Shown: positions 36,901-47,123 of the stretch, piece after piece
Layout: each line of letters starts with the position of its first letter
How positions within the stretch are numbered: position 1 is the first letter of the stretch
DNA from: Sipunculus nudus
Taxonomy: Eukaryota > Annelida > Sipuncula > Golfingiida > Sipunculidae
Direction of reading: 5' to 3'
DNA length: 64,000 nucleotides
Assembly: GCA_026874595.1 (NCBI GenBank)
Contig: CM049316.1
Location: 21,661,839-21,725,838 of the forward strand
Notes under the pieces: generated by a model
Seen by the model: only the letters and a program-made list of their open reading frames with translations
Told to the model about the DNA's origin: nothing
Database searches by the model: none
Program-made: the position numbers and the translations under genes

Positions 36901-38411
36901 CGTCAACAGTTTTACTCGAACAAAATCAATGACGGATGTGAAAGAATATTTACAATTCTCTTGAATATAAACATTGCATTACATGATTTCATGATATCTT
37001 AATAAACGTGCGCAAAATGAATTTACTGACCCCTCGTAAAAATGCAGGTGCGCTGAGTCGATGAGGTTATAATTGCTGTGTAGCTCGTACGGCTCCTGGC
37101 TTCCATTGGGGGACTTTCACACATAGTTCTTCAAGAAATGGGCCCTCTCATCCAAGAATATATTGTGTACACTAGTCCTCGTTGGGTCATATGGTCAAGC
37201 GATGACATGAACACAATGAAGCCGGGACTGAGATCTTCCAGGGTAGCAGCACGTACTGCCGGGAAGAAACTTGCGGTGAATCAGATTAACGAACTAGTGT
37301 GAGAACGCTGAGCTTCGAAAACATACAAACTTGGAAGTAATGGAAATACTATGAAAGCAACAAGCTGGATCTTCGAAAGCTGACAGAAAACACATATCAA
37401 AGTCTATGATCGTTAGATAAAACAACAGCTGCGTAAATGGCATCAGCAAAGCAGCAAACAAAAATAGCTTTCCCATATTTTCCAGAATCATCATAAGATG
37501 TTCAATACACAGGGTTATAGCCACCGATCCATATTCAGTGTTTTAGAGAGGGTTAAGAATAAGCAACGCACCTGTACTTTACCAAAACATTTTATGAGGG
37601 CCGACATGAATATTGGGTCTTGGAAAGGGATCTTTCAAGTTGAACAAAAAAAAATAACAATATTATGTTTTTCTTTGTTCTATATATTGCAGGAAACGTT
37701 TGGATGACGGTGATTGTACGGGCCATAATGGCACAAGACAACCTTGACATGTTCGAAAACACAAAACTGGTTGTTGAAGCCGGAATGCTCGACTCACAAT
37801 ATGAAATGGCGGAAACTCTGACCCACCCGGCGTGCTTCTGGACCCACTTGCAGTTCCACCTTTTACCAAGAGATGTCGCCAGTACACGTAGGCCAAAGGT
37901 GATCTATATGCTGCGCAGTCCCAAAGATGCCGCAGTTTCGTATTTTCATTATCATAAAATGTTCATACCAATGGGCCCATGGGACGGAGAATGGGAGGTC
38001 TTTTACGAAGAATTTATGAAAGGAAAAGTTTTCTTCGGAAGTTGGTTTGATCATGTTAAATCATTTTCGGACAATCAAAAGAAGGCAGATATTCTCTTTG
38101 TTAAGTATGAAGATTTACGCAAACATCCAAAGAACTGGATACGGAAAGTGGCAAATTTTATAAACAGACCACTGAATGATAAAATTTTAGAAAGAATAGC
38201 AACCATAACTAACTTTAACAACATGAGAGTTAACCCGAACCTGAACCCAACCGGTCACGTGTTGTTTATCCCCGGTTCACAGTATATGAGGAAAGGGGCA
38301 GTCGGTGATTGGAGAAGTTTGTTTACAGAAAAGCAAAACTGGGAACTAGAAGAAAAACTGGAGAGTTTTGCCAGAGAAACTGGTGTAAGATTTGAAAAGC
38401 AAATAACATAA
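33918..38411 (+). CDS. cytosolic sulfotransferase (SULT family), two exons
   Basis: Exon 1 is 33918-34080 (ATG after ACAAG, 54 codons plus one base, donor G/GTATGA). Exon 2 is 37693-38411 after TTGCAG. The join rebuilds the Gly of PKSG and gives 293 residues, typical for SULTs. The enzyme moves a sulfuryl group from PAPS to hydroxyl or amine acceptors in the cytosol. Seen marks: the 5'-phosphosulfate loop GYPKSGNVW (residues 50-58), catalytic His106 in WTHLQ, the 3'-phosphate site LRSPKDAAVSYFHY (Arg129, Ser137) and RKGAVGDWRSLFT (254-266). Positions agree within one to three residues with human SULT1A1. The loop reads NVW where SULTs usually have TTW. The acceptor substrate cannot be told. 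The 3.6-kb intron carries a SINE-like fragment and other repeats. Confidence 0.92.
34112..34500. repeat. dispersed repeat, copy 1 (shared with 61965-62350)
   Basis: CACAATGC(C/A)(T/C)CGGGGCTTC, then GTAGTCCGTTCAAATATGTT and a later (G/A)TC..GTCCTAAACTGCCTA-like part occur in the same order near 62.0-62.3 kb. It lies in the sulfotransferase intron. Confidence 0.65.
35471..35825 (-). mobile_element. 355-bp element with 10-bp perfect inverted ends GCCTCCGCCA
   Basis: It begins GCCTCCGCCA and ends TGGCGGAGGC. On the minus strand it reads GCCTCCGCCAGGAGGG, an AC/GT-rich stretch and a body like the 28.45-kb copy. The GGATCCGGAATATATA palindrome at 35618-35634 lies inside. No protein is encoded that I recognise. 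Confidence 0.6.
36766..36830 (+). mobile_element. tRNA-like SINE fragment
   Basis: TGGTAAGGTGTTCAGC resembles an A box and ACGGTTCATTCCC a B box about 33 bp later. Neither matches a functional tRNA well, so a SINE remnant is likelier. It lies in the sulfotransferase intron. Confidence 0.4.
37027..37290 (-). pseudogene. degenerate coding-like fragment of an unrecognised gene
   Basis: On the minus strand the frame ending at 37027 reads KSPNGSQEPYELHSNYNL then IDSAHLHFYEGS, followed by a GTAAAT donor. Upstream in the same frame are a TGA and FLDERAHFLKNYV, and another frame has FFPAVRAATLEDLSPGFIVF. Codon use and GC content differ from the intron around it. I do not recognise the family. The stop and frame change suggest a broken copy lying in the sulfotransferase intron. 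Confidence 0.3.
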
Positions 38412-38463
38412 GATCGTCTGAAAGCAGTGTTTTATGTTTCCGAGCTTCTGATTATTTCAGATA

Positions 38464-38469
38464 AATAAA
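38464..38469 (+). promoter_or_regulatory. candidate polyadenylation signal of the sulfotransferase
   Basis: AATAAA about 53 bp after the stop codon at 38411, a plausible distance for a short 3' untranslated region. Confidence 0.5.
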
Positions 38470-40454
38470 ATATAGAACTTATCATATAAAAAGTGCCATG
38501 TTACTTTTTAACATTAAATCCCTGCAACTGCCGATTGACAATATATCAGGGTATACACTGTTTCCTGGAGTAGTGGTTTTACAACTTATATTATGGCGCG
38601 TTCGGTTTGCTTTTGCAAGTAACTTTAAGATAAAAAAAAATCTTGTGGAATCTGATCAGAGACCCGTTCCGGTTTCTATCCTATGGGTATACAGCATTTT
38701 TTTTATATAACTAAACCATATGTAACACGGGTAAATAATCGCCCCCCCCCCCCCATGTTTTTTTTTATTTTGTCTCTCACTTCGGGCGACAAATTGGCAC
38801 CACTAGGTCAAGGGTCAACCCACTTGTTCCCTTGCGTCGTGCGGCCTGCATACGTGGCGACGAAATCCTGGAGAGAAAGAATACAATTTTTTTGTCAAGA
38901 CCGGTTTTATGGGTTGATCTGGGTATCGAGGCGTGATAGTTCTCGACTGACCACGATGTCTCGGAGCCACCTCCTCAGTCCAGCCCAGAGCCTTCTGTTG
39001 GCAACAAGCCGACTCACGGTCTTCTTCTTGTATTCTGTTTCAGGTAGGCACCATATTTTAATTACTTAATGATTTATACCCTTAAAGTAAGAAATAATAA
39101 CGAAGATAATATGTAATGTTAGTTTTGTTCAAAACATATTTAATGCCCATGTCTCTTGGCCCATTTTTAGGAGTCCGGTATTTTACCTTTTTACGAGTCC
39201 TGTTTTAAAATGTTCCTTGAATTATCCGAATCCGAATCCATACCAGTTTGTTGGTATATTTGGTCAATTTTCCAGCATAATTGGCCAAAACGTTCGGAAT
39301 TTTTTTTGGGGAAAAACCCACAGTTCATACCATATAATAAGTTACAAATATAATTAAGGTATTAGTGGTCTATGCCAATTTATACAAATTATATACATAG
39401 TTCTTCTCAACCCGTTGATAATATATACTGTTCATTTTTTGACGATATTGCCGGTGCTGCCATCTGTCCCACAAAGGTAAAACTAAATAAAAAATGCGCC
39501 TTCCATTCTGGACCACATCCCACATAGACTGGTGATGTCATCTGGCTGATAAGAATGAAACTAATTTACCAATCGCTTTTTTTTTATCCCTGCTCCTCGC
39601 ATACGGGATGTATTGTAAATAAACCCGAAAGGTCCATACAAATTCCTTCCAAAAACATGAATAATTATTAACGATTAAAATAAGCGTAAACCTGCTATTC
39701 TGCAATACCTTACTAATTAAGTATCAATAATTACTGTTCATGTTAATAATTACGATTCATGTTAATTCCTTCTAAAACATTACTAATTATCAAGGATCGA
39801 GCTACTAGTCTCTTGCGTTAATTTCAGACCAATAACATTTAACCGATACCGATCGTTTATTATCGGTACTGCCATTTGGCCGCATGGTGTTAAACTAATT
39901 CGCCAAACTGGTTCCCAAGTCCAGCTTCAGGCTGCCTTCTGGCAGCCTTTTACCCCCTAGATACGGGATATAATTACAATAAAACATGAATACTATCAAT
40001 ATAATCGATCATTAAGAAAATACCATTCTTTAATTATGAATCGTAGCGTAAACCTGCTAATCTACGTTAAGTCTAACAAGATTTGACAAGACGCGTAAAA
40101 CTAATGTATCTTGAATTTTACCGTCGTTTTCTACATTACAGTGAGTTGACAGTCATTTTAAAGATTTATAGGCTGAAATTCCCAAGAAATAACTTACCAC
40201 ATGCCTTATACCATACAGCCTGAGGTCTACTTCTCTTGGTTTGGTTGTTGTCCTTTGTCTACCTTCCGCTAATAAAATAGTGTGCTGAAAAGAGTACTAT
40301 AAAAAGTACCGCCGGTTTCTCCTTATCGATTTCCGCCTCCAGTTCACTCCAACACGTAAAGTATCTATAAAGATTCCACTAATATCGCTTTATACTTTAT
40401 AGTTTTACAGTGGCGAATCCAGAAGGGGGGGGGGGGGTGGCAACCGGGGAGTTA

Positions 40455-41711
40455 CTGTGGTTGCCTTTATATTGGCGGGGCTGAATTTTCGCGGTTTTTA
40501 TATTTTTAAAAGTTTCACGAGGTTCCTTTTTCGCGCTCTATCATTGGTCTAGTAGTATATTTCATTATCAAAAATAGTTTCATTTACCGGTGATTTCACT
40601 ATTATCTAGGTCTCCTATTTCTCTGTCCGGATATCGCATGTTCGAACATTCACAGACGGCTAAGCCGACGCCTGCGGGAAGCATTGACCCCGCTGGCTGT
40701 AATTAGTTCAGGGCCGAGGCTCATTAAAAACAACTCAAATGTTATTAAGGTGTGTCGAGAAACCAACCTGTAACTACAAAACGGTATATTAAGTTTGTTT
40801 AGGGAAACTGTCTTGATAAGGGTATCTTACTCCTGTTAATTAAAAGTCGATTCGTAATCACCTGCTCAACCAACAAGGGACGCCTGTAGGTAGCCCCCTT
40901 GTTTCAGTATCAAAGGCAGGGATGTGCCCAGAATAATTTGAATGCCGTTTATATATGTTGCTAATTACTTCCATATAGGTGGAAGAAGGAACCGTATTCA
41001 GTTTCTCACGGTTAAAATCTGAAGCAAAACATAATATTCCACTGTTTTAAGGCACTTTGGCCCAAACATGAAATGCGACCTTTCAAATATATTCAAAACT
41101 CACGTCATCACTAGCCAATCATACATCGTTTGGCGCGTCATGATTTCACAGAATTAGTCTTTTATACAATTACAAGGTGGCGCAACCCTAGCGGCTATGT
41201 TCACTACTTTAGTGGCAAATTTTATTCATTAACATGACTAAATACGGCACAATGTGAACGAGTACCTTCTACTCAATATTCATTTTTAAGCGGCACTGGA
41301 TGTCATCTAACTTGGCACACATACACGTAATTTTTAAATATTACTGCCCAGCGGGCATTGACACTTTCCAGTCATGTGCCGGGGGAAAGGAATAACTCCC
41401 GGGCGCGTCCGCCGGAGTTAGCGTGCACCTGCAAAGGGTCCCGGTTTTTTGCATCAAAGCCAACCGATATTATTTAAAATGGGCCCAGCATTCTCCCTGA
41501 ATCATTTATCGTATATGCACCAGGCTTGATGGACAATCACTACATTGCTGAAGATAAATATCAACTGTCGCAAACTATCGGCAGCTTCTCAAATTAATGA
41601 TTATGGTCTGGTATATGTGCATTCAAAACTGCGCGGTTTCATTTTCGCGGTCAGGGAGCGACCGCGAATATCGCGAATTTGAAACCACCGCAAATAAGAA
41701 GACAACCACAG
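40455..41711. mobile_element. putative TIR element flanked by TA
   Basis: The left end is CTGTGGTTGCCTTTATATTG and the right end, on the other strand, CTGTGGTTGTCTTCTTATTT, both preceded by TA. The right end contains the palindromic CGCGGTC...GACCGCG. A half copy of the same end starts at 60845. The 1.26 kb contain no transposase that I recognise. The TA duplication would fit a Tc1/mariner-type or related element. Confidence 0.5.
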
Positions 41712-42104
41712 TATTATCTATTTAGTTTTGAGTGTAAGACCTCAAAAATTAAAGAGACCTATTCACATGCGGGTATATATTAACTATGCAAGAGCATAGT
41801 GTTTTCTCGGTAAATTATAACGATATCTGTCAGTATTTCATTTTAAAACCGTTTGCTTATCCCTGTACCAAAAATATGGAAATAAACATGCACCGGGTGT
41901 GATCATTTTCGCAAAACTTAGATGTAATACAAAACTTCACAAATCTTTTTTTCCGAGCTTTCGTCGGGTGTTGCGTCAAGAGTACAATATATTACGTTCA
42001 TGACCTAGGTTCTCTACTCTTAATAGCCCAGTCCGTGTCAACGTACATGCGTATCTGAATACATGCGTTAAAATTGACATATGATGTTATAACTTTCGCC
42101 GGTC

Positions 42105-42400
42105 AGACACTCACACACGATTGTTGGCACCTCACACATAAACACACAATCTTTGACCCATCACACAAACGATGGTCCATCACACATCCACGCACACTCG
42201 TTGACCTATCATACACACACAATCGTCGACATCTCACTCATCCACACACAACCGTTGACCCCTCACACACCCACACACAACCGTTGGCCCCTCACACACC
42301 CACACACGACCGTTGGCCCCTCACACACCCTCACACAATCGTTGGCTCCTCACATCCCCCCCCCCCCCATCACATACACACACGATGATCCCTCACACAC
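42105..42400. repeat. CACACA-rich minisatellite of about 30 bp
   Basis: Units of the form CCTCACACACCCACACA then CAACCGTTGGCC recur about nine times, becoming more regular toward the right, then end in a C-run at 42356-42367. Two overlapping open frames across it are by-products. Confidence 0.85.
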
Positions 42401-44067
42401 GCGTATATAACGATTAATTCCTGAATAGATGGTTAATCATATGAAACATATAACATTTTGTATCATAATTTTATTTTATGTTTAGAATCAGCCTCTTAAA
42501 TTAATTAGTCTTCCCCCCCTATGTTCATAAAAACAACAACAAATTGATAACAGTCGGTCGGCCGCTGTTTCATTTCATATCACTATATTTATAGCATATA
42601 AAAGCATTATCAACCAGGTGTAGGAAGTATTTATGTTTTAACGAGAATGATTAAGCTTCCGACTCTGCTTTTCGATGTTGGTTACGGGGACCCAGATAAA
42701 ATACAGGTGGCCTTTAAAATTAATGGCTGCTTCCTGTGGTGTGAGAGATGGCTTCCTGGAATATGAGTGAAACATGATATTTCCATATTGACAGAACGTG
42801 AGGAAGATTGTTCACATACAGAATACTTATAAATGTGCTTACATGTACACACACATACATATGGGTCATGAGGAGACTTAATAACACCTTGTCATTTTAG
42901 TAAGTAAGTAAGGAAAATGGTCTTGTATTCATAGTTGCACCAGACACCTCCTTTTGTTTCGTCAAGGGCATTTACACACATGTATTAGGCAATCATGGAT
43001 AAAGTGATATTTATATTTTAAAGCACCCCGCTAAAGTAAGAAATTAAACTTTTCCTTATTTATTTTTCGGGTGAAGCTGGGTACAACAAATGATATGGAA
43101 TTGTACAAATAAAGTGTATTTAGTTTATGTATAAAATACCAAACATTTTCATGTTTTGGGCTTTGTATGTCGCTAATATTTGTACTCTCACATAGATGTC
43201 GCACAATTTATGTTCATCCGATCCATACAATTGTCACATTAATGTAAAATATTCATAACCTGTATACCAAAGGTTGCCTAAATAAGTCATTGATTCCGTC
43301 ACATTAAATACAACACGTTACTCAACATACATCAATAGTTATCTAATTTTTAAAAAAATGTTATTATTTACATCGCTAAATCTAAACACATATTAGTCTT
43401 CATTTGCGCTTCACAATCTTAAAGCTGAAAGAAAACACATTAAAATAGAATAAAAGGTACCTGTATCCCTGAAGACATTAGCTTAAAACAGGTATTTAAA
43501 AGTTCGTGTGACAGCACAGAACTATATTTGAAAATACTCCAATGTCATATGACTTAATAATTAGCCAGACATCATAACTTCCTATGTCCACCGGTAGGGA
43601 ATAGACAGTCCTGGTGGTATTGTCGCTAATGACGTTTCTTCAAGTGCTGTCAATCTTCGTACACTAGCTGTGTTTGGCTTCATTTCCGTTAGGTTAACAT
43701 TTCGCGACTTCCACATTGTCAGTGTTCCGCGAAGGTTCGAATTTCATGTTTGCCTTTGGACGCTCTAAGCATGTATAATGTATATGAAATGTCAAAGGGG
43801 CAAAAATTGTAAACGACAGTTTTATATTCTTGAAAATGTCCCTTTTCGTAATATTGCGAATTTGAAATACTCGCGAATAAAAAACCGACTACTGTCAAAA
43901 ACATGGTACTTCGTGTGCCAATATCACCTCTTCAGCCAACAACAGTTTGCCCCTAGTATCATCAAAAATCCTACAAATAGTATTGCATCGATCAAGATGA
44001 TAACCAGAAATAAGTCACAGACAAGTAGCTCATTAAAGCCAGCTGTTCACCTGCCTTCTTTGTAGAA

Positions 44068-45226
44068 TTTACATGCTATTCATATGTCTTCTTTTTAGAA
44101 TGTACATGCTATTCACCTGCCTTCTTTTTAGAATGTACATGCTATTCACCTGCCTTCTTTTTAGAATGTACATGCTATTCACCTGCCTTCCTTGTAGAGT
44201 TTACATGCTATTAACCTGCTTTATTTGTAGAACTTGCATTCTAATAACCTGCCTGCTTTGTAGAATTTACATGCTATTCATGTGTCTTCTTTTTAGAATG
44301 TACATGCTATTCACCTGCCTTCTTTTTAGAATGTATATGCTGTTCACCTGCCTTCTTTGTAGAATTTACATGCTATTCATATGTCTTCTTTTTAGAATGT
44401 ACATGCTATTCACCTGCCTTCTTTTTAGAATGTACAAGCTATTCATCTGCCTTCTTTGTAGAGTTTACATGCTATTTACCTGCTTTATTTGTAGAACTTG
44501 CATGCTAATAACCTGCCTGCTTTGTAGAATTTACATGCTATTCATGTGTCTTCTTTTTAGAATGTACATGCTATTCACCTGCCTTCTTTTTAGAATGTAT
44601 ATGCTGTTCACCTGCCTTCTTTGTAGAGTTTACATGCTATTAACCTGCTTTATTTGTAGAACTTGCATGCTAATAACCTGCCTGCTTTGTAGAGTTTACA
44701 TGCTTTTCATGTGTCTTCTTTTTAGAATGTACATGCTATTCACCTGCCTTCTTTTTAGAATGTACATGCTATTCACCTGCCTTCTTTGTAGAGTTTACAT
44801 GCTATTAACCTGCCTTATTTGTAGAAATTACACGCTAATAACCTGGCTTTTTTCTAGAATTTACATGCTATTCATATGTCTTCTTTTTAGAATGTACATG
44901 CTATTCACCTGCCTTCCTTGTAGAGTTTACATGCTATTAACCTGCCTTATTTGTAGAATTTACATTCTAATAACCTGCCGTCTTTGTAGAATTTACATGC
45001 TATTCATATGTCTTCTTTTTAGAATGTACATGCTATTCACCTGCCTTCTTTTTAGAATGTATATGCTGTTCATCTGCCTTCTTTGTAGAATTTACATGCT
45101 ATTCATATGTCTTCTTTTTAGAATGTACATGCTATTCACCTGCCTTCTTTTTAGAATGTATATGCTGTTCACCTGCCTTCTTTGTAGAATTTACATGCTA
45201 TTCATATGCCTTCTTTTTAGAAGGTA
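44068..45226. repeat. 33-bp minisatellite, 35 units, with a by-product 384-codon ORF
   Basis: The unit reads ATGCTATTCACCTGCC then TTCTTTTTAGAATGTAC. Because 33 is a multiple of three, one frame stays open for 44073-45227 and would encode 35 copies of an 11-residue motif like MLFTCLLFRMY. Variant units form higher orders of three (99 bp) and five (165 bp). The hydrophobic repetitive product has no family resemblance and I do not regard it as a gene. Confidence 0.9.
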
Positions 45227-46166
45227 AGGACGTGGTAAAGTTGACAGAAAGACCCGTTTACTACCAAAACCACCAATGGATGTATTACCATACATATGAT
45301 GAGCCGTTTTCAGAGTTACCCCCTTGATCTGTAACATCTTTCCTTTTATCTTTTTCTTTTTCATTTTTTATGTGGCTTTTTGTTTTCCTAGCAATCAAAA
45401 TGATCCAGCTATGTTTTACTTTCTAATTCATAAGTTGGGGATATAAATGAACAGCTTTGTCTTTAAGATAGCTTCCACTATTAGATCATCGAAGGAGAAA
45501 GTCTTTAACAATATTACATTTTACTGGGTCATTACACCTAGAACCAAGACTAGGTTGGAGTCGACCGTTAAAAAATAAACTCACGGATCCTCGGCTAATA
45601 CGCGAACTTAAGGTTTGTGCCTTGTTGAGTCCGGTGCGCTGCCTATATTACAGAAGCCGGTAAATTGCGTAATTAAACATGCGACTTTAACATATGAATT
45701 ATTTCACATTAAAACGATCTTATTTTGCAATTTATAAACGTAGCTTTTTCACAATACAGACATCAACAATAACATGTTTGGACTTTCGAGTTAATAAGCA
45801 AATCATGCAGAAATTTAAATTTCATATCCGGCCACACGTGATCCCCTACCCCTTAAAGTTTGACAACCTTATGCAAAGACATAATAGAGTATAGTTGCTG
45901 AGGACCAGAAAATCTTCACATTTATTTTTGTGAAAGGTGCCTCAAAATGTTCTCTCTATACATTGCATATTTTAATATTTTAACTAAAAACCTGTAAATA
46001 ACTTAACAAAATATTTGCTCTATATATTACATAGTAATATATGTCATATATATATACATATATGTATTAGCCCCCCTCCCCCCCCCCCCCCCCCCCGTTC
46101 CCGAATTACTGGATCCGCCACTGGTTTTGTGTGTGTTTTTTTTCACACCCTTTTCTGTTTCCCCAG

Positions 46167-46650
46167 CACACGGATGTGTACTGTGTGCAGATCAGGGCCA
46201 CAACAGTGATCTTATGACAGTTGTGGATTCCGCAACAAAAACAAAAATTGGAGCTTGTGTACCGTGGGACCAGCGTTTTCAGGCTGGATGACAGGTTCAA
46301 AGGATTTTCATTATTTATTATACGCCAGATATCGGAATAGGCCCCTTGAAAGCACGAACCACCACAAGCTTTTGTGCTCTTTGTTGCTCGATACATATAC
46401 TTCCCCAACGGCCCCGAATTCCTCTCATGGATACTTTCGCCCGATAAAATAGCAAACGCGGTAGCTTCATATCAAGGACTGTATCCGAGCAAAACTTTCA
46501 TTATCCCTTATCATTCGGCGAACAGTATGAGTATTTTAGTGGTCGTGATAGGGTTTCGTACCGTGCTATAGTTACAGACTACTCAGGTCTCAGGTCGTAC
46601 ATCCTACTGTCTTCTGTAATCATGTGTCAAGAGTTTTCCGTAGAGTTAAG
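46167..46650 (+). pseudogene. possible degraded exon, family not recognised
   Basis: The stretch begins after a pyrimidine-rich CTGTTTCCCCAG and ends at TTAAG/GTGAGC, good splice sites for one exon. Reading across frames gives GCVLCADQGHNSDLMTVVDS, then a stop, and at the end SGRDRVSYRAIVTDYSGLRS and LLSSVIMCQEFSVEL. Its higher GC content and long partial frames suggest former coding sequence with several frame changes. A minus-strand frame of 100 codons also covers it, so the strand is not sure. Confidence 0.3.
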
Positions 46651-46657
46651 GTGAGCA

Positions 46658-46668
<11 letters not shown>

Positions 46669-46699
<31 letters not shown>
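46669..46699. repeat. (TG)n microsatellite
   Basis: About 31 bp of TG following a short TA run. Confidence 0.95.
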
Positions 46700-46702
<3 letters not shown>

Positions 46703-47123
46703 TATGTGTGTTAATGCGTTGGTTCCTATATACAAAAAGAAACGCACAAGAAACTAGATAAAAGAATGTCTTCATAAATATCATTTTTGGGAAAAAAGAC
46801 GTTGGTATGGATAAACGTAGGCGGAATTCAAGTTATACATTCATGTAAGTAGAAGTTCTCTCCAGCCATGTGCATATCGGTCAAATTGCAAATGTTTAGC
46901 TTTTGCAAGTTAGATCTAAAGATGCGAGTTCTGAAGAGTTGATATTGCAAAGATGCCTTTAAACATACCTTTCGCGTTGCTTATGTAAACTGTTCTTTTG
47001 TGGTGATCAACCTATCAATATTTCATCTTTTGATCACAGGTAAACTTTCGTCAGCAGTTTTATTCAACTCGGTTTTGAGGTTCCAGGATACCTCCTGGGA
47101 ATCTGGATACAAACCATGCAAGC

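Larger units (their letters stand above)
38412..44072. other. intergenic, repeat-rich region
   Basis: No gene is supported. A possible short first exon lies at 38956-39041 (ATG, hydrophobic MSRSHLLSPAQSLLLATS..., ending at TCAG/GTAGGC), but no partner exon was found. The rest holds a G-run next to a dispersed element end at 40410-40440, a TA-flanked element at 40455-41711, a minisatellite near 42.2 kb and AT-rich DNA with no visible structure from 42420 to 44070. Confidence 0.55.
45228..47123. other. intergenic region with a degraded coding-like stretch
   Basis: AT-rich DNA to 46070, then a C-run (46078-46096) joined to CCGCCACTG, the end of a dispersed element, then the coding-like stretch at 46167-46650, a (TG)n tract at 46669-46699 and nothing recognisable up to the receptor pseudogene. 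Confidence 0.5.

Noticed and set aside
37663-37896. Minus-strand open frames over the sulfotransferase exon
   Set aside because: They are shadows of the plus-strand exon, which carries all the family motifs.
42105-42400. CRISPR array
   Set aside because: Units are contiguous without unique spacers, and the window is eukaryotic.
42074-42410. His/Thr-rich proteins in the 42.1-42.4 kb frames
   Set aside because: They are translations of a CACACA-type minisatellite in two frames.
44073-45227. 384-codon open frame as a hydrophobic repeat protein
   Set aside because: The frame stays open only because the 33-bp unit is a multiple of three; there is no start context, no family and strong repeat structure.
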